Shown piece by piece: positions 1 to 8,046 of a stretch of DNA of 64,000 nucleotides. A program made the translations under genes and the position numbers. The stretch is from Protonemura montana (lineage: Eukaryota > Arthropoda > Insecta > Plecoptera > Nemouridae). The notes under the pieces are model-generated. The model was given only the letters and a program-made list of their open reading frames with translations, did no database searches and was not told where the DNA came from. The DNA lies in NCBI GenBank assembly GCA_947568835.1, contig OX387606.1, forward strand, positions 16,864,001-16,928,000, read 5' to 3'. How positions within the stretch are numbered: position 1 is the first letter of the stretch; every line of letters starts with the position of its first letter.

Positions 1-899
1 CAAACAACTCAATTAATTTTTTAGTTGGATTTGGGATATATCTGCTCTAGACTGCAAGTACGGTCGAAATGGATAAAAAATATTTGTAGAAATAGTTGTG
101 TACAAAGGGCGAAAATACTGAACAGATTTACCTAAATCTGTATTAAGCCTTTGATACAGGCAAAGACGAGAAAATATCTTACAATATTTAAAGACTAATT
201 CATTTAGGAGACACTCAGATGTCTTCAGTCCAATTAAACCAGATACACAAATCTTGCAGCCAGTTTATTGTATCGAATAGGTATTGGTTGGGTAGCAATT
301 GGTTGGGTAGCAATTGGTTGGGTAGCAACCAATGATACAACTATAAAGTAAAATCATAAGAAAACACATGCTTACGGGTAGAGATGCAGGTTCCGGCATG
401 CTGGCTATCGGTGGATCACTCACCCTTTTGTGATTGTCGGGTAGATTTATGTTGCACTCATTGTCAAAACGAAACTGACACTAGAAACAAACGCAGACGT
501 ACCAATCTCAGTTACGTAAGCATTAACATGTCTTTCACCTCAACGGTGTAAATCTAATATATGTAGTACATACCTAAAAAAAAAACAATTCTAAACGATT
601 TCACAACGCTACAAACTATTTTTAGAAGTAACATCACACTTCAAACGAAATTACAGACACATTTTACAAAATAAATCGGCAATTTTGATTGTTACCTAAA
701 ACATGGAAATGTGCCTAATATGTTGAAAAGCTTACGACACCTTACGAGATATAAAAATTAGCTTGAATTTTACTCTAAAAATACCTATTTTGTAAACTGA
801 ACTTTATGAGAATCGCTAGTATGCTTCAAAAATGCGTGAGATAATGACGATAGAATATCTATGAAAAGAGCATAAAATACGTTGAGGATTCGAACGTAC
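1..899. other. Neurobeachin intron h+1 (partial), no gene seen
   Basis: This AT-rich stretch follows exon h on the minus strand and begins with its GT donor at 898-899. I searched it for the next conserved neurobeachin exon and found none. It contains the 15-bp triplicate at 283-327 and otherwise nothing I can name. Confidence 0.7.
283..327. repeat. 15-bp tandem repeat, three perfect copies
   Basis: The unit ATTGGTTGGGTAGCA occurs three times without a mismatch (283-297, 298-312, 313-327). Perfect identity implies a recent duplication or strong homogenisation. It lies in a neurobeachin intron and has no coding meaning that I can see. Confidence 0.97.
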
Positions 900-1046
900 C
901 TTATACCCCGGACCCAGTCTGTGCATGGCACAAATTTGATGAGTGGTTAGAGCTTCGCTGAACAAGTAAATGGCAGACATCTGTCCGCAAAAAACCCTCT
1001 CCTCGTCAACTTCGGGCGTCGCTCCGATGTAACATTTGTCAAAAGG
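900..1046 (-). CDS. NBEA/rg: Neurobeachin exon h (end of ConA-like lectin domain)
   Basis: The 147-bp exon has acceptor CCTCGCAG and donor AAG|GTACGT, in phase 0 at both ends. It encodes 49 residues: [19 protein letters not shown], then [20 protein letters not shown] and [10 protein letters not shown]. The pattern CGQ..A.Y.FSEAL...QI.A.H.LGPGYK closes the lectin-like domain in neurobeachins. The His in TTHQIC is a departure from the Gln I recall in insect orthologues; this is from memory only. No continuation exon, expected to begin with an arginine/phenylalanine-rich stretch, was found between 1 and 899. Confidence 0.96.
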
Positions 1047-1539
1047 CTGCGAGGAAAATCAAATCGTTATCAACAAGAAAATACAACTGTACGAACTGTA
1101 TGGCAAAGGGACTAGATCAAAAACAGTAACGCGGATTGGGGCACAAAACACTGAGGAAAACAGGGCGTGATAAATAGCAGTATGATAACAAGATTCTGTA
1201 GCTATGAGCAAGACGTTTTTTATTAAGAATATCGTGCTGCATGGGTCTTCTATGCTTTATTCTATGTTTCTGCTCATTAAATTTAAGTCTGTATTTATTC
1301 GAGAGTTCTGCTTTAATCTAGTTGAAGTAGTTTCAGTTCAAAGTTAACATTAATTGAATTCACAGATGTATATTTACATTTAATTCCAACTCCAACGTCG
1401 TCTATTATATTATCACGAATGTGTAGGTATTAAAATTTAGATGATGATGATGAAACTACGAGTTGGACAAACATAAACTCAACACAAAAGTAAAAAAAAA
1501 ATACATTTATATATGTCTGGTGAACCCTGTGGAACTCAC

Positions 1540-1659
1540 GTCGTTGGTCGAAACGAACCAAGCCATCTCTGTGCTTGATGCCAGCTGACCGTTCACCAAA
1601 CATTTTATCTCGCTTTTCGTCCAACGGTTGTAGATATACACAATCGCAATCATGTACCA
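1540..1659 (-). CDS. NBEA/rg: Neurobeachin exon g (ConA-like lectin domain)
   Basis: The 120-bp exon is in phase 0 at both ends, with acceptor TTTTTCCAG and donor GAC|GTGAGT. It encodes 40 residues: [20 protein letters not shown] then [20 protein letters not shown]. The string WYMI.I.[HY]IYNRW..SEI.C.VNGQL.S..[ED]MAW.V.TND is the second half of the neurobeachin ConA-like jelly roll, including the VNGQL turn. It lies 93 bp from exon f in transcript order. All other frames through this interval give unrelated peptides. Confidence 0.97.
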
Positions 1660-1752
1660 CTGGAAAAAGAAATGTCACGCCATCCATAAATACAATACCT
1701 GACAAGAAATCACTCCGCTTCTACATGAAATAAATCAAAACTGACAAAATAC

Positions 1753-1879
1753 CTTTCTAGGTTGGAATTCAAATTTGACACAGTGTTGAAAGCCCTTTCC
1801 TTTGACTTTCATGGACGTCAGAACGAGGCAGTTGCCCACAAAGTGCGCCGAATAGCCAACCCCTTTGCTGGTTTTGAAG
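1753..1879 (-). CDS. NBEA/rg: Neurobeachin exon f (ConA-like lectin domain)
   Basis: The 127-bp exon follows acceptor GTTCCAG, completes the Cys codon from exon e and ends in phase 0 at AAG|GTATTT. The peptide is [20 protein letters not shown], then [20 protein letters not shown] and PRK. 'C.[TR][28 protein letters not shown]' is near-invariant in neurobeachins. One small difference from the usual family string is KFEF where most members have KYEF or KYDF. The preceding intron is only 90 bp, close to the lower size limit for insect introns. The donor is weaker than in neighbouring exons but still canonical GT. Confidence 0.97.
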
Positions 1880-1969
1880 CTGGAACAACGTGCACACCGT
1901 CAGTGACCATGAGCCGTCAGACAATCGCAGCCACGTTTTGACCGAAAGTTGAATCGGCACGTTACTTAC

Positions 1970-2091
1970 CAGTACAAGTAAGGCTTCTCCCGTTCGATAT
2001 TCACAGAGTTGATCGGGTCCAGACGGAACCAGGTTGTGAACGTAAAGCCGTTCTCGTACGGCCATTTGGCGAGGGGAGGCAACACCACAGC
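1970..2091 (-). CDS. NBEA/rg: Neurobeachin exon e (start of ConA-like lectin domain)
   Basis: The 122-bp exon begins in phase 0 after acceptor CTTAAAG and ends two bases into a Cys codon at donor CTG|GTAAGT. It encodes [18 protein letters not shown], then [17 protein letters not shown] and KPYLY. 'LPP.AKWPY.NGF[TS]..TWFR.DP' is the signature opening strand set of the neurobeachin ConA-like (laminin-G-like) jelly-roll domain, and the Trp-Phe-Arg core is intact. This domain sits N-terminal in NBEA and LRBA and is inferred to mediate protein or glycan contacts. The split Cys codon is completed by exon f. Confidence 0.97.
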
Positions 2092-2238
2092 CTTTAAGTA
2101 ATAAAAGAAACAATCAATTGGCAAACTGCGTTTCCTTAAATCGGTGGATATAAGTTACCGATGAAAGGGGAATTTGACTGTGGAATGAAATTCCGATTCA
2201 AGTCAACATTGGCTGGCAATGGAATGGTGATGGCTTAC

Positions 2239-2334
2239 CGAGCCTGTTCGTCCTGGAAAACTGAAGAAAACGTCCGGGCCATTCCTCTGTGGCATTTGTC
2301 TAAGTACGTTTAATAACTTCGAGGAATGTCTTGG
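2239..2334 (-). CDS. NBEA/rg: Neurobeachin exon d
   Basis: The 96-bp exon, in phase 0 at both ends, encodes 32 residues: [20 protein letters not shown] then [12 protein letters not shown]. The acceptor is CCTTTCAG and the donor TCG|GTAAGC. The string matches the neurobeachin segment PRH..KLL.VL.QMPQR.GPD.FF.FPG that links the N-terminal helices to the ConA-like domain. Intron c-d is only about 200 bp, marking the change from giant to compact introns in this gene. Insects commonly show Ala/Ser variation at the fifth residue, and Ser is seen here. Confidence 0.96.
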
Positions 2335-2536
2335 CTGAAAGGACAAAGATAACAGTATGAAATTCAACTGGTTTATTTGCTGCGGTCATCGACGATCAAA
2401 TAGCAGTCGCAAGATCTCGTCGGTTAGAAAAAGTAATTGCACTTTTTATTCCAGAAGAAATGGAATTTAAAGAGTTTTGAAGAGAAAACAATTCGGCACT
2501 CGCGATTTTTGACAATTGTGGAGAGTAATTACTTAC

Positions 2537-2637
2537 CCATTTTCCATTCACAGCTTTCATGGACCCAAAAAGGAGTTTCAGTTCTTTTACGGTGATGCTG
2601 TAGCTAGCCAACACTCCCAGCATCTCGATTAACAAAT
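2537..2637 (-). CDS. NBEA/rg: Neurobeachin exon c
   Basis: The 101-bp exon follows acceptor TTTCAG, completes the Asp codon begun in exon b, and ends in phase 0 at the strong donor TGG|GTAAGT. Together with the carried base it encodes 34 residues: [20 protein letters not shown] then [14 protein letters not shown]. 'DLL.[DE][19 protein letters not shown]' is one of the most invariant strings in the NBEA/LRBA family and settles the identification. An in-frame extension through the donor hits unrelated sequence, consistent with a real splice site. It is the last helical block before the segment leading into the lectin-like domain. Confidence 0.97.
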
Positions 2638-4090
2638 CTGAAACACGCCAAAAGAGTATAAAAAGAAATGTCGACAAATAGACAATTACTGTCACGCGGT
2701 TTTTACTCGTCAGAGAGCTATAGTCTAGGAATTAATGTTTCGGGTAGGCACACTCTCAGTCCGAAGTTGTCTTGCCGAATATGCCAACGTCGGATTTAGA
2801 ACGCAACACGATAATTCCCACAGCCATCAATCTTAATAACATCGTGTTGTTACGGCCTGGATGAAAAATGCCAAATTTCCTGGCGCGCCTTTTCGCCAAC
2901 ATTTATCAATCTCGGGACAGTACATTATCCGCAAAGCTGTGACACAAGCATTTATAAAACCAAAAGCGTAATTTACACAATTAATGCACAAGTTTTAAGA
3001 CCGTGGCTTCGAGTAAGATTATGTTGCAGCCGAAACTGTTGGATTTAGAAGATATGGTCACAGAAAGGAGATAGCTGCATGTGCCTCACGTACGCGAGTC
3101 CATGTACGGTAGGAAAAGTTTCTGGAAAAAGGGTACGCGGTATCTCGGAAAAAGGGGGTGTAATATATTTCCACCGGAACCGGGGAGGCAGGGTGGGTGG
3201 CGGGGCGCGCTCTGAGCTGCACATGGAGTAGCAGAGTTGACCCGAATTAAATTTACTTTTTGAAATGTAGCTCGACTGTACTATGGCCAATCTCTCTAGG
3301 GATGTTTTACAATGCATAATACATTTTTGTATTTCCAACCAAAAGGAGGACCGTAACTCTTGTCCACCGAAAAAATTCCTTTTTTTGTACCGTTGTTGCG
3401 CGCTACTAGTGAAGATATAACAGAATCATAAGGGGACAAGATATTTTATTCAAACAAAGAGGATTTTTTATTAAGGTGAGCAGTTTCTGAGCATTCTTTT
3501 TGAATGTCTGGCATTTACTGCCGTATGAAATGTGGTACGCTGTGCATCAATTTATTTATTGTTGCTACTTCCGCAACACTGGCATAGTTAACTAGCGTAA
3601 AAGCATAATACGTTATAATGTAAAATACAAGCTCGCATTAGGTCGGACAGGAATATATTATATTAACAAAAGAAAGCGTATTTCACAAACATCTAGGGAG
3701 ATGTTACCCACGATATTTCAACAGGCCTTTCCTCGAGACGTTAAAAGTCCCCCTGCGCACGTCGAGGAGGTGGTTTTCACAAAGCGTGTTTTGTCAAACG
3801 GTGCTTCTTCGTACCTCTCCAGTCGGAGGAGAAGCACGTGATGGATGGGAATTATGTCATACATACAAGATGTACTTCAATTGATTATGTATAGCTTGAG
3901 TTAAATGCAGTCAAGCAATATTTAGCAATTAAAATAATATTTTCTAAACAGTCCAGCACTAGTCAAACAACGAAGTTAAGATGAAAATAAAGATGGTCCC
4001 TTTCATTTTGCTCAAAATTGCAGTGACCGAATTGGTTCTGTTGACAATTGGTTCTGTGAAAATGTACATATTGCATTAAAAAAAATTTAA

Positions 4091-4094
<4 letters not shown>

Positions 4095-4122
<28 letters not shown>
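4095..4122. repeat. (AT)n microsatellite
   Basis: A 28-bp uninterrupted alternating AT tract in the intron between neurobeachin exons b and c. Confidence 0.98.
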
Positions 4123-4127
<5 letters not shown>

Positions 4128-4396
4128 TTTTAAATTTTAGGGACTGAGATATGATATATGGCGAACTAACAAGGTGACTTTACGACTTATAAAGGTAGTA
4201 TATTTTCATTCGAAAATAATTGGGAACCCTCGTCACAAGCGGTGATTTAGTCAAGCACTGTTCAAGTACCTTCAAGAACGATCAAGAAATATTTCAGGGC
4301 ACAAGCGACCAGTACCAAGGAAAGGGATATGCGACATGAGGCATTGACTTGTAACTCAAGTTCAAGAAAGTTTGACACGTAAGTTGTGACACTGAC

Positions 4397-4523
4397 CTGC
4401 TACAACCGTCTCTGCTTGTATTAGTCGGATCAACACGTGCTCGATCAGGCCGACGTCGGTGCACGCTTGGAGGTTTCGCACACTCTTCTTCAGGATCGCG
4501 ATGAACACGCTCCAGATCTCAGC
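4397..4523 (-). CDS. NBEA/rg: Neurobeachin exon b (N-terminal helical region)
   Basis: The 127-bp exon starts in phase 0 after the acceptor TTGCAG and ends one base into a codon at the donor CAG|GTCAGT. It encodes [18 protein letters not shown], then [16 protein letters not shown] and IQAETVVA, plus the first G of an Asp codon completed by exon c. The sequence is the highly conserved neurobeachin block [23 protein letters not shown]. Its alternating hydrophobic pattern fits armadillo/HEAT-type helices. It lies about 1.76 kb upstream (in transcript order) of exon c. GC content is clearly higher than in the flanking intron, as expected of coding DNA. Confidence 0.96.
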
Positions 4524-5010
4524 CTGCAACCACAATGCAAATTCGTAAACATCACACGAATATAGTCCGAGAATACAACATATCCGCCATCTGCATGACA
4601 GGGTTTCCAGGGGGCAAAATAAACACTGAAAGGTCTACAATTTGAAAGAATTTCAAACAGTATTTCTCTCAATATCATGGGAATAGAAACTGTATTGGAC
4701 GCAAAGTATTTTATTTCATATGATTGTCTATCTATTTTTCAGCAAAATTCAATAGGGTTTAAAAGAAAACTCGTTGAAAACAAAAGGAACCAAGCGCAAT
4801 CGCAAAAGCTAGATCGATTAAAAACTTTCAGCATCGTTGATACTACAAACCAAACTAGCTTTTACTCGAACAGACAAGATGAGGGTGGACCAATTGAATG
4901 GCCTCTTTCGCCAAGAGAGTAGCAAACGCGAAGACGACCTCCAACGAGAAAATAGAGGGTCCCTTTCTCTCGAGAAATGCCCACATTAACTTGAGCGTTT
5001 GTTTTGTTTC

Positions 5011-5068
5011 GTAGAAGAGACTGAAAAGAAAGAACGAACGAAAGAAAGAAAGTAAAAAAAGAAAGGGT
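5011..5068. repeat. Purine-rich (GAAA)n-like tract
   Basis: About 58 bp of degenerate GAAA/GAAC repeats with almost no pyrimidines on the plus strand. It is a pyrimidine tract in the transcribed (minus) direction. Confidence 0.8.
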
Positions 5069-5780
5069 TCCCTTGAGAAGACTACAGAATGACGTTAATG
5101 CTTTTATCGATGTCCACGAAGGTTGGCCTATACTCTTATTCCCTAGGCAAACATCGTATCTATCTTGATCAGTCGCTATTCTGTCGTCTATTGAGCCAGA
5201 GAGCACACACATGGGTGGCACATCACACCGGCCTCGCCACCAGCCCACCGCACCAACGGGACAATGTGTGTTTGATGGATTACACCCATAAGTCAGTCTG
5301 AGCGGACTTCCGTGGTCAGGTGCAATCAGGGCATTATTACTGGGGTGGTGTCGACCATCCGGACAATAACGCCATTAATGTAGAAGCCATTTCGGTGGTC
5401 GCTGACCAGTTTAATAGGTCGCAGTCAGCCACGTTGATTGGAGTAACTTGGCGTAGGTCGCTTTGTTATGAGTTATGACAAAAGATTCATTTATATAGTG
5501 ATGCATTGAATGTAGTTAAAAGCTAGTTAGATTGCGGATGTAGAGGACTAAAGGAATTCAGATCTTTGGATGTAGTTTTGCATTATCTGCCTAGATGAGT
5601 TAAGTTACATAAGTTAAGTAACTTGATATATTATATTCTAAGCAATTTTAGGATTTCATTGAAGAGAATTTTGAAAAATAGCTTCAGTATGAGTCAGTAA
5701 TAAAATGCGCAAACGTATAACAAGTGATTCTGAATGCATTTTTTCTATTCACGAATGCTGCGGTGAGTGTAATATTTTGA

Positions 5781-5893
5781 TAGCGTTCACAATGCGCGAG
5801 GATTTCGGTGGAGGTGCCATGCACAATGCTGCTATATCGTATCTGAACAATTACTCTGTCAGTAAATTGTGCATTCACAATGCGAGGCAATTC
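5781..5893 (+). repeat. Short imperfect direct repeat
   Basis: Two related segments begin GCGTTCACAATGCG (5784 region) and GCATTCACAATGCG (5870 region), each followed by a similar GAGG..ATTCC/TTTC sequence, about 88 bp apart. They may be the remains of a longer duplicated unit. No function is seen. Confidence 0.5.
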
Positions 5894-6682
5894 CGCATAG
5901 CTGGTTTTACGAATTAACGAAATAAGGGATATAAGCTCGGTATAAGCTAGTGATAGCTCTCTGTTCGGGGCCAACAAGCATCAATTTTAAAATGATTGAA
6001 GCTTTTTGGGCTCGAGCCTCGTTCAAATGTACACAAACAGTTTGAATTTCGCAACAAAAACACAAAACAGAATCACAATATTAATTTATTTCACAGTGGT
6101 TCCGTTACACTTTCATCGAATACGCCGACCGATATTTTCACATCGACGATTTCGGCTGAAAAGCGTACATATAACATTAGAAGTCCCAAGGGCATTCTGT
6201 TTTTTTCCGGTGAGGGTTTTTCTAGATTTTAAAATATTTGATTAAGCTCCTGTGTGTATAGCTAGCGCAAGTTGCTGGTACGCTTCGGGGAGCGCCGTTG
6301 TAAAATATTGCTTTGTGAGTTTCAAAATGAAACATTTTATTATTTGTTTTATATCATGAGCAAAATGAAGCTAATGTGTTCGACACTCGAACTAATAATA
6401 ATATTACGGAGTTAGCTTGAAATTTTGTATTTTAAATTCTAGAAGCGATCCACCGGCATATAATATGGGCGAGGATTGAAAAAATACTGTTTAAACAACA
6501 CTTTTATACGGATTATAACTTAAATCCAGCAAGTTTGTAATGACGTTCAGCAAATCCTGGAAACATGTTCAAATTTGAATGCCGTGAAATACAATTGACA
6601 CGCATTGCAGCCGCGCGTTGAAAACTGCAAGAAAAAGGAGCAGTACAGGAATTATTGACTTGCTTTGACGTCGAAGTGTTAA

Positions 6683-6727
6683 GCACCAATTAACCGGTAA
6701 CATTTTTCGCAACAGTCTGCCGCGAAA
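6683..6727 (+). repeat. Left terminal inverted repeat of Harbinger-like element
   Basis: It reads GCACCAATTA, then ACCGGTAACATTTTTC, then CAACAGTCTGCCGCG. Its inverted partner is at 7113-7158. The TTA at 6679-6681 precedes it after one A. Confidence 0.7.
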
Positions 6728-6889
6728 GTCTTGTGTGCAAGGACACTTGTCCTATGTAAACACAAAATATTGTGAAAATCTTATCCGCATCAGTTGACAA
6801 CACGAATGTGGCCAAGTGTTGTCGATATAGAAAATTGCCAAAACCAACCAATCAGAGACGAGTCTGTGAGAGTCGAAACATAGCCCAAA

Positions 6890-6964
6890 ATGGACGTCGC
6901 TAGAGAAGCATTCTCATGGACAAGGGAAGAGTCTACAAAAGTTATAGAACTGTACGAGGAACTT
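6890..6964 (+). pseudogene. MADF/Myb-SANT-like protein fragment
   Basis: From an ATG at 6890 the frame encodes MDVAREAFSWTREESTKVIE then LYEELTC. The pattern W(T/D)xE.....LIELYxxxxCL is the opening helix and turn of MADF/Myb-SANT-like DNA-binding domains, which insects carry in large numbers as transcription factors and as the second protein of Harbinger transposons. Recognisable similarity stops after about 25 residues. The frame stays open to 7261 but runs through the element's own terminal repeats and into flanking DNA, so the remainder is not a real domain. A complete MADF domain is about 80-90 residues, so this is a 5' remnant. It lies inside the inverted-repeat element and opposite to the neurobeachin gene. 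No splice donor that would rescue a longer product was evident. It could also be a captured exon end of a host MADF gene. Confidence 0.5.
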
Positions 6965-7039
6965 ACTTGCCTTTTAAAAGCGCACATCCGTCACCTGTCA
7001 TCCGATCAGCTGTCACATAACCATACTTTATTTGAACAA

Positions 7040-7062
7040 GAAAAATGTCACCGTGTAATTGG
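7040..7062 (+). repeat. Internal copy of the right-end repeat
   Basis: The 23 bp starting GAAAAATGTCACCGTG and ending TAATTGG match 7132-7154 at 22 of 23 positions. Such an internal copy is unusual for a simple MITE. It explains the repeated peptide EKC[HY]RVIG in the overlapping open frame, which is therefore TIR-derived and not protein-coding in origin. Confidence 0.8.
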
Positions 7063-7112
7063 CCGCCACACGATTTGCATACAAAATTCTCATGCCAGAT
7101 ATTTGCGGCAGT

Positions 7113-7158
7113 TTTCTGTGGCAGACTGTCGTGAAAAATGTTACCGTGTAATTGGGGC
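7113..7158 (-). repeat. Right terminal inverted repeat of Harbinger-like element
   Basis: Read on the minus strand it begins GCCCCAATTACACGGTAAC and continues ATTTTTCACGACAGTCTGCC, pairing with 6683-6727. The trinucleotide TTA follows at 7160-7162 on the plus strand. Confidence 0.7.
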
Positions 7159-7250
7159 TTTAATCTTTGTTTTTGGCACATTTTCTCGGTGCTTGCCTGC
7201 GATTCATGTTCAATCAGCCTCGGACTCTGGGGGCAGCTTGAGGCACTCAG

Positions 7251-7391
7251 CACCATACTGATTCTATCAACACCACACTGATTCCTTCGAAATAATCCTG
7301 ATTCCATTAACATCACCCTCATTCTATCAGCACCATCCTGATTCCCTCAAGAGCCATCCTGATTTCACCAGCAACATCCTGACTCTATCAG
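7251..7391. repeat. 20-bp minisatellite, seven degenerate copies
   Basis: Units of about 20 bp with consensus CACCATCCTGATTCTATCAG run without gaps: 7251-7270, 7271-7290, 7291-7310, 7311-7330, 7331-7350, 7351-7371 (21 bp) and 7372-7391. The TGATTC core is the best-kept part. The array starts 91 bp beyond the Harbinger-like element. No long reading frame with a plausible repeat protein spans it. Confidence 0.9.
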
Positions 7392-8027
7392 CACTATTAT
7401 TAAGTCCATATTGTGTCCTGATTTCCTATTGTCATAGCACAGCTCATTAACTAAATGCACCAAAATAATTTTATACTGCGATCACAAAAAAAAATAGGTT
7501 TTGTTCCAGAACCTTCCGTGTGGACCGCGCACGGCTAGTGTTTCATCTCGAACAAAGCTGCGCACAATGAAGACCAGGGAAGGCTTATCATAGAAGCAAC
7601 GGGAATCGGCATGCTGCTCTTTTATCTCCAGGCTTCGTTATTTTATGTAAAAAGAAATAGCGAATGGAAATTAAATTCGACCACAATTTTAGTTGATGAG
7701 AAAGCCGTCTGCTTCATTACGAAAATTTAATTTCGAACACAATATAATTACAATTGAACAGCTTCTAATTAGAAAATATTTAGAGAATCTGATGGTGTGT
7801 TTTAATTTTCTCAATCTAAATTTCCTTCTCAATCGATGGAAATGCCGAACGAAAATTAAAGATTGTAACGAGACAAAAGAGCTAAGCGCAAAAAATATTA
7901 ATTAATCAAATGACAAATGCAACACGGTCGCCCTTATGAAAAAAAGTACATTTCCACAAGCTCACCAAATAGTCAGCCGATGGGAACGTGACAGTTTTAC
8001 AGTTAACCCTCCAGCGTTAGCAGATTA

Positions 8028-8046
8028 CCCCCCCCCCCCCCCCCCC
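8028..8046 (+). repeat. C homopolymer (19 bp)
   Basis: Nineteen consecutive C residues on the plus strand, a G19 run in the neurobeachin pre-mRNA. Length may be affected by sequencing slippage. Confidence 0.95.

Larger units (their letters stand above)
6682..7159 (+). mobile_element. Candidate non-autonomous PIF/Harbinger element with MADF-like fragment
   Basis: The left end (6682-6727) and the reverse complement of the right end (7113-7159) match over about 45 bp with few differences and one compensating indel. Shared blocks include CCAATTA, GGTAACATTTTTC and CAGTCTGCC. The ends read AGC...GCT and are flanked on both sides by TTA (6679-6681 and 7160-7162), the 3-bp target duplication typical of PIF/Harbinger transposons. 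Inside, a reading frame from 6890 begins with an MADF/Myb-SANT-like opening; Harbinger elements encode such a DNA-binding protein beside their transposase. No transposase frame is present in the 478 bp, so this would be an internally deleted copy. A second copy of the terminal 23-mer lies inside at 7040-7062, in the same orientation as the right end and 92 bp from it, which suggests a nested duplication. The superfamily call is inference from the ends and the fragment. Confidence 0.62.

Noticed and set aside
1438..1452. GAT/ATG triplet run near exon g
   Set aside because: Only about four units, too short to report as a microsatellite.
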